64,000 nt of DNA from Arthrobacter citreus (GTDB taxonomy: Bacteria > Actinomycetota > Actinomycetes > Actinomycetales > Micrococcaceae): NCBI RefSeq assembly GCF_009192745.1, contig NZ_VTFV01000002.1, positions 682,001-746,000 of the forward strand, read 5' to 3'. The position numbers and the translations under genes were made by a program. Below the pieces are notes generated by a model, which searched no databases, was not told the origin of the DNA, and saw nothing but the letters and a program-made list of their open reading frames with translations. This document shows positions 62,492-64,000 of the stretch, one piece after another. Position 1 is the stretch's first letter; each line of letters starts with the position of its first letter.

Positions 62492-62544
62492 TTCTGTCAC
62501 AGTATGCCACTTTCGTTAGGTGAATCTGTCAGTCTGTGACAGAA
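62492..62544. promoter_or_regulatory. Paired dyad operator between tetR and MFS gene
   Basis: TTCTGTCACAG (62492-62502) and its exact reverse complement CTGTGACAGAA (62534-62544) form an 11-bp inverted repeat 31 bp apart. Each copy also holds its own CTGT-N-ACAG dyad, which suits two adjacent TetR dimers or one looped site. Confidence 0.65.
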
Positions 62545-62580
62545 TTTTCCGGTTCCAGTCCAGAAGAAACCGAGGAATCC

Positions 62581-64000
62581 TTGAGCACCAAAAGCACCAC
62601 CGCACAACCCGGCGGAGAGAATGCCGCTCCGGCGCTGAACACGAAACAGCTGACCGGAATCATCGGGGCGCTGGCCCTGGCTGCGTTCCTCATGATCCTG
62701 AACGAAACAGTCCTGACCGTGGCTTTGCCCTCGATCATGGCGGACCTGCAGGTCTCCGCAGCGGCCGGCCAGTGGCTGACCACCGGGTTCCTGCTGACCG
62801 TCTCCGTGGTTATCCCGACCACCGGGTTCCTGCTCCAGCGCTTCACCACCCGAAGCCTGTTCATCTTCGCGCTGGCCAGCTTCCTGGCCGGCACGGTGCT
62901 GGCTGTCTTCGCCTCCAGCTTCGCCCTGCTGCTCATCGCCCGGATCATCCAGGCCGTAGGCACGGCCATTGTGCTGCCGCTGCTCATGACCACCACGCTG
63001 ACACTGGTTCCGCCGCACAAGCGCGGCGCCATCATGGGCCTGAACTCGATCGTCATCTCTGTTGGTCCCGCGCTTGGCCCCACTGTTTCAGGTGCGATCG
63101 TCAACGCCCTGAGCTGGCACTGGATCTTTGTGCTGATGCTGCCCATCGCCGCAGTGGTCCTGGCGCTGGGAATCATCTTCATCAAGATCCCCTCCAATAC
63201 CCGCAAGCTGCCCGTGGATGTGCCCTCGGTGATCCTGTCTGCGCTGGCATTCGGCTTCCTGGTCTACGCGATCTCCAGCCTGGAGCACGCCGCAGACAAC
63301 CTGGTACTGGTGGGCGTCAGCGTGGTTGTGGGAGCCGGATCCCTGGCATTGTTCATCCAGCGGCAGATCCGCCTCACCCGGACCGGCAGGGAACTGCTGA
63401 ACCTGGCACCGTTCCGGAACCGGAACTTCTCCCTCAGCGTCATCCTGATCATGATCGCCATGGGCACCCTGCTGGGCACCGTGGTGATTGTGCCGATCAT
63501 GCTGCAGACCGGCAGGGGACTGGATACCCTGACCATCGGCCTGATGCTCCTGCCCGGCGGACTGATCCAGGCCGCCGTCGGACCGGTCTTTGGCCGCGTC
63601 TTTGACCGCTTCGGTCCCCGCCCGGTGCTGATCCCCGGTGCCGCAATGCTGGCCCTTGGCCAGTGGATGTACGTCGGTGTCACTCCGGAATCCGCCACCT
63701 GGGTCTTCACCGTTGCCCACATTGTCTTCAGTATCGGTCTGGCCATGCTGATGACGGGACTGCTCTCCTCTGCCCTGGCCACTGTGGAACCGCGGCTTTA
63801 CGGCCACGGGTCGGCGATCTTCAACACCGGTCAGCAGCTCGGCGGCGCGATTGGCACCACCATCTTCGTCACCGTGCTCTCCACGCTCTCCGCTGCCCGG
63901 CTGGACGAGGGTTCGGCACTGGCCGATTCGTTGTTCTCCGGTGCGCACACCGCGTTCATCATCGGAGCGCTGCTGGCCACCGCCGGCCTGGTCCTGGCCC
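62581..64000 (+). CDS. DHA2-type MFS drug exporter, 3' end beyond window
   Basis: At least 473 residues are visible and the frame is still open at 64000. It has up to 14 predicted helices of the EmrB/QacA (DHA2) family: LNETVLTVALPSIMADL in helix 1, RIIQAVGTAIVLPLLMT, and motif C GPALGPTVSGAIVNALSWHW in helix 5. It probably uses the proton gradient to expel toxic compounds. A TTG start at 62581 has the ribosome binding site GAGGAATCC; no in-frame ATG is nearby. The adjacent divergent TetR gene and shared dyads suggest inducible control. Confidence 0.9.
   Translation, partial: MSTKSTTAQPGGENAAPALNTKQLTGIIGALALAAFLMILNETVLTVALPSIMADLQVSAAAGQWLTTGFLLTVSVVIPTTGFLLQRFTTRSLFIFALASFLAGTVLAVFASSFALLLIARIIQAVGTAIVLPLLMTTTLTLVPPHKRGAIMGLNSIVISVGPALGPTVSGAIVNALSWHWIFVLMLPIAAVVLALGIIFIKIPSNTRKLPVDVPSVILSALAFGFLVYAISSLEHAADNLVLVGVSVVVGAGSLALFIQRQIRLTRTGRELLNLAPFRNRNFSLSVILIMIAMGTLLGTVVIVPIMLQTGRGLDTLTIGLMLLPGGLIQAAVGPVFGRVFDRFGPRPVLIPGAAMLALGQWMYVGVTPESATWVFTVAHIVFSIGLAMLMTGLLSSALATVEPRLYGHGSAIFNTGQQLGGAIGTTIFVTVLSTLSAARLDEGSALADSLFSGAHTAFIIGALLATAGLVLA

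Overview
The window is high-GC DNA from an actinobacterium, most likely the Arthrobacter group (Micrococcaceae). The basis is gene content and order, not a database match: DUF3073-purM-purF-SCP-asparaginase-purD-purC, a CRP/GlxR-type regulator near marP, acs and nth, an HspR-type (HAIR) operator before clpB, actinobacterial Tad genes linked to a DEAH helicase, and TANNNT -10 boxes just ahead of start codons.

Layout. 1-5.2 kb: HutD-like and flavin/PNPOx-like proteins, YccF, then two tandem lipoprotein penicillin-binding protein paralogs; one keeps all active-site motifs and the other has lost all three. 5.2-10.5 kb: choline-to-betaine operon betT-betB-betA (importer, aldehyde dehydrogenase, GMC choline oxidase/dehydrogenase). 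10.8-16.3 kb: an SRPBCC protein, clpB with a HAIR site, and a large septum-formation-domain membrane protein. 16.5-24.1 kb: DUF3073 and purine biosynthesis genes interleaved with a small membrane protein, a sterol-carrier-like protein and asparaginase. 24.1-28.8 kb: DHFR-like reductase, tRNA-Pro(CGG), and a heterodimeric ABC exporter. 28.9-34.4 kb: metallophosphoesterase, bifunctional class A PBP, a DUF4177-like protein, RidA, Nudix and a Crp/GlxR regulator. 34.6-41 kb: MarP-like protease, an MHS transporter-aroQ operon, TetR/Ohr pair, acs. 41.3-48.7 kb: a membrane protein with a disordered linker, nth, CoA-type Nudix, a LuxR/HK two-component system, a CPBP protease and a PolA-like polymerase. 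48.9-60.2 kb: Tad pilus locus (ssd, tadA, tadB, tadC, pilin-like DUF4244, tadE, Rv3654c-like, DEAH helicase) interrupted by an oppositely oriented TetR gene and a 940-residue LPXTG glycine-rich/Ig-like surface protein. 60.2-64 kb: GNAT, TrhO, a TetR regulator and a divergent DHA2-type MFS exporter running off the end.

The most unusual points are: the catalytically dead PBP beside its live paralog; the LPXTG/TetR cassette splitting the tad locus; twelve start codons only 6-8 nt behind a -10-like hexamer, suggesting leaderless mRNAs (including two promoters within a 37-bp intergenic space); a perfect 64-bp palindrome sharing about 24-bp arms with a second hairpin 22 kb away, both between convergent genes; and matched degenerate motifs in the ABC exporter. 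No insertion sequence, transposase, integrase, CRISPR array, rRNA or riboswitch was recognised.
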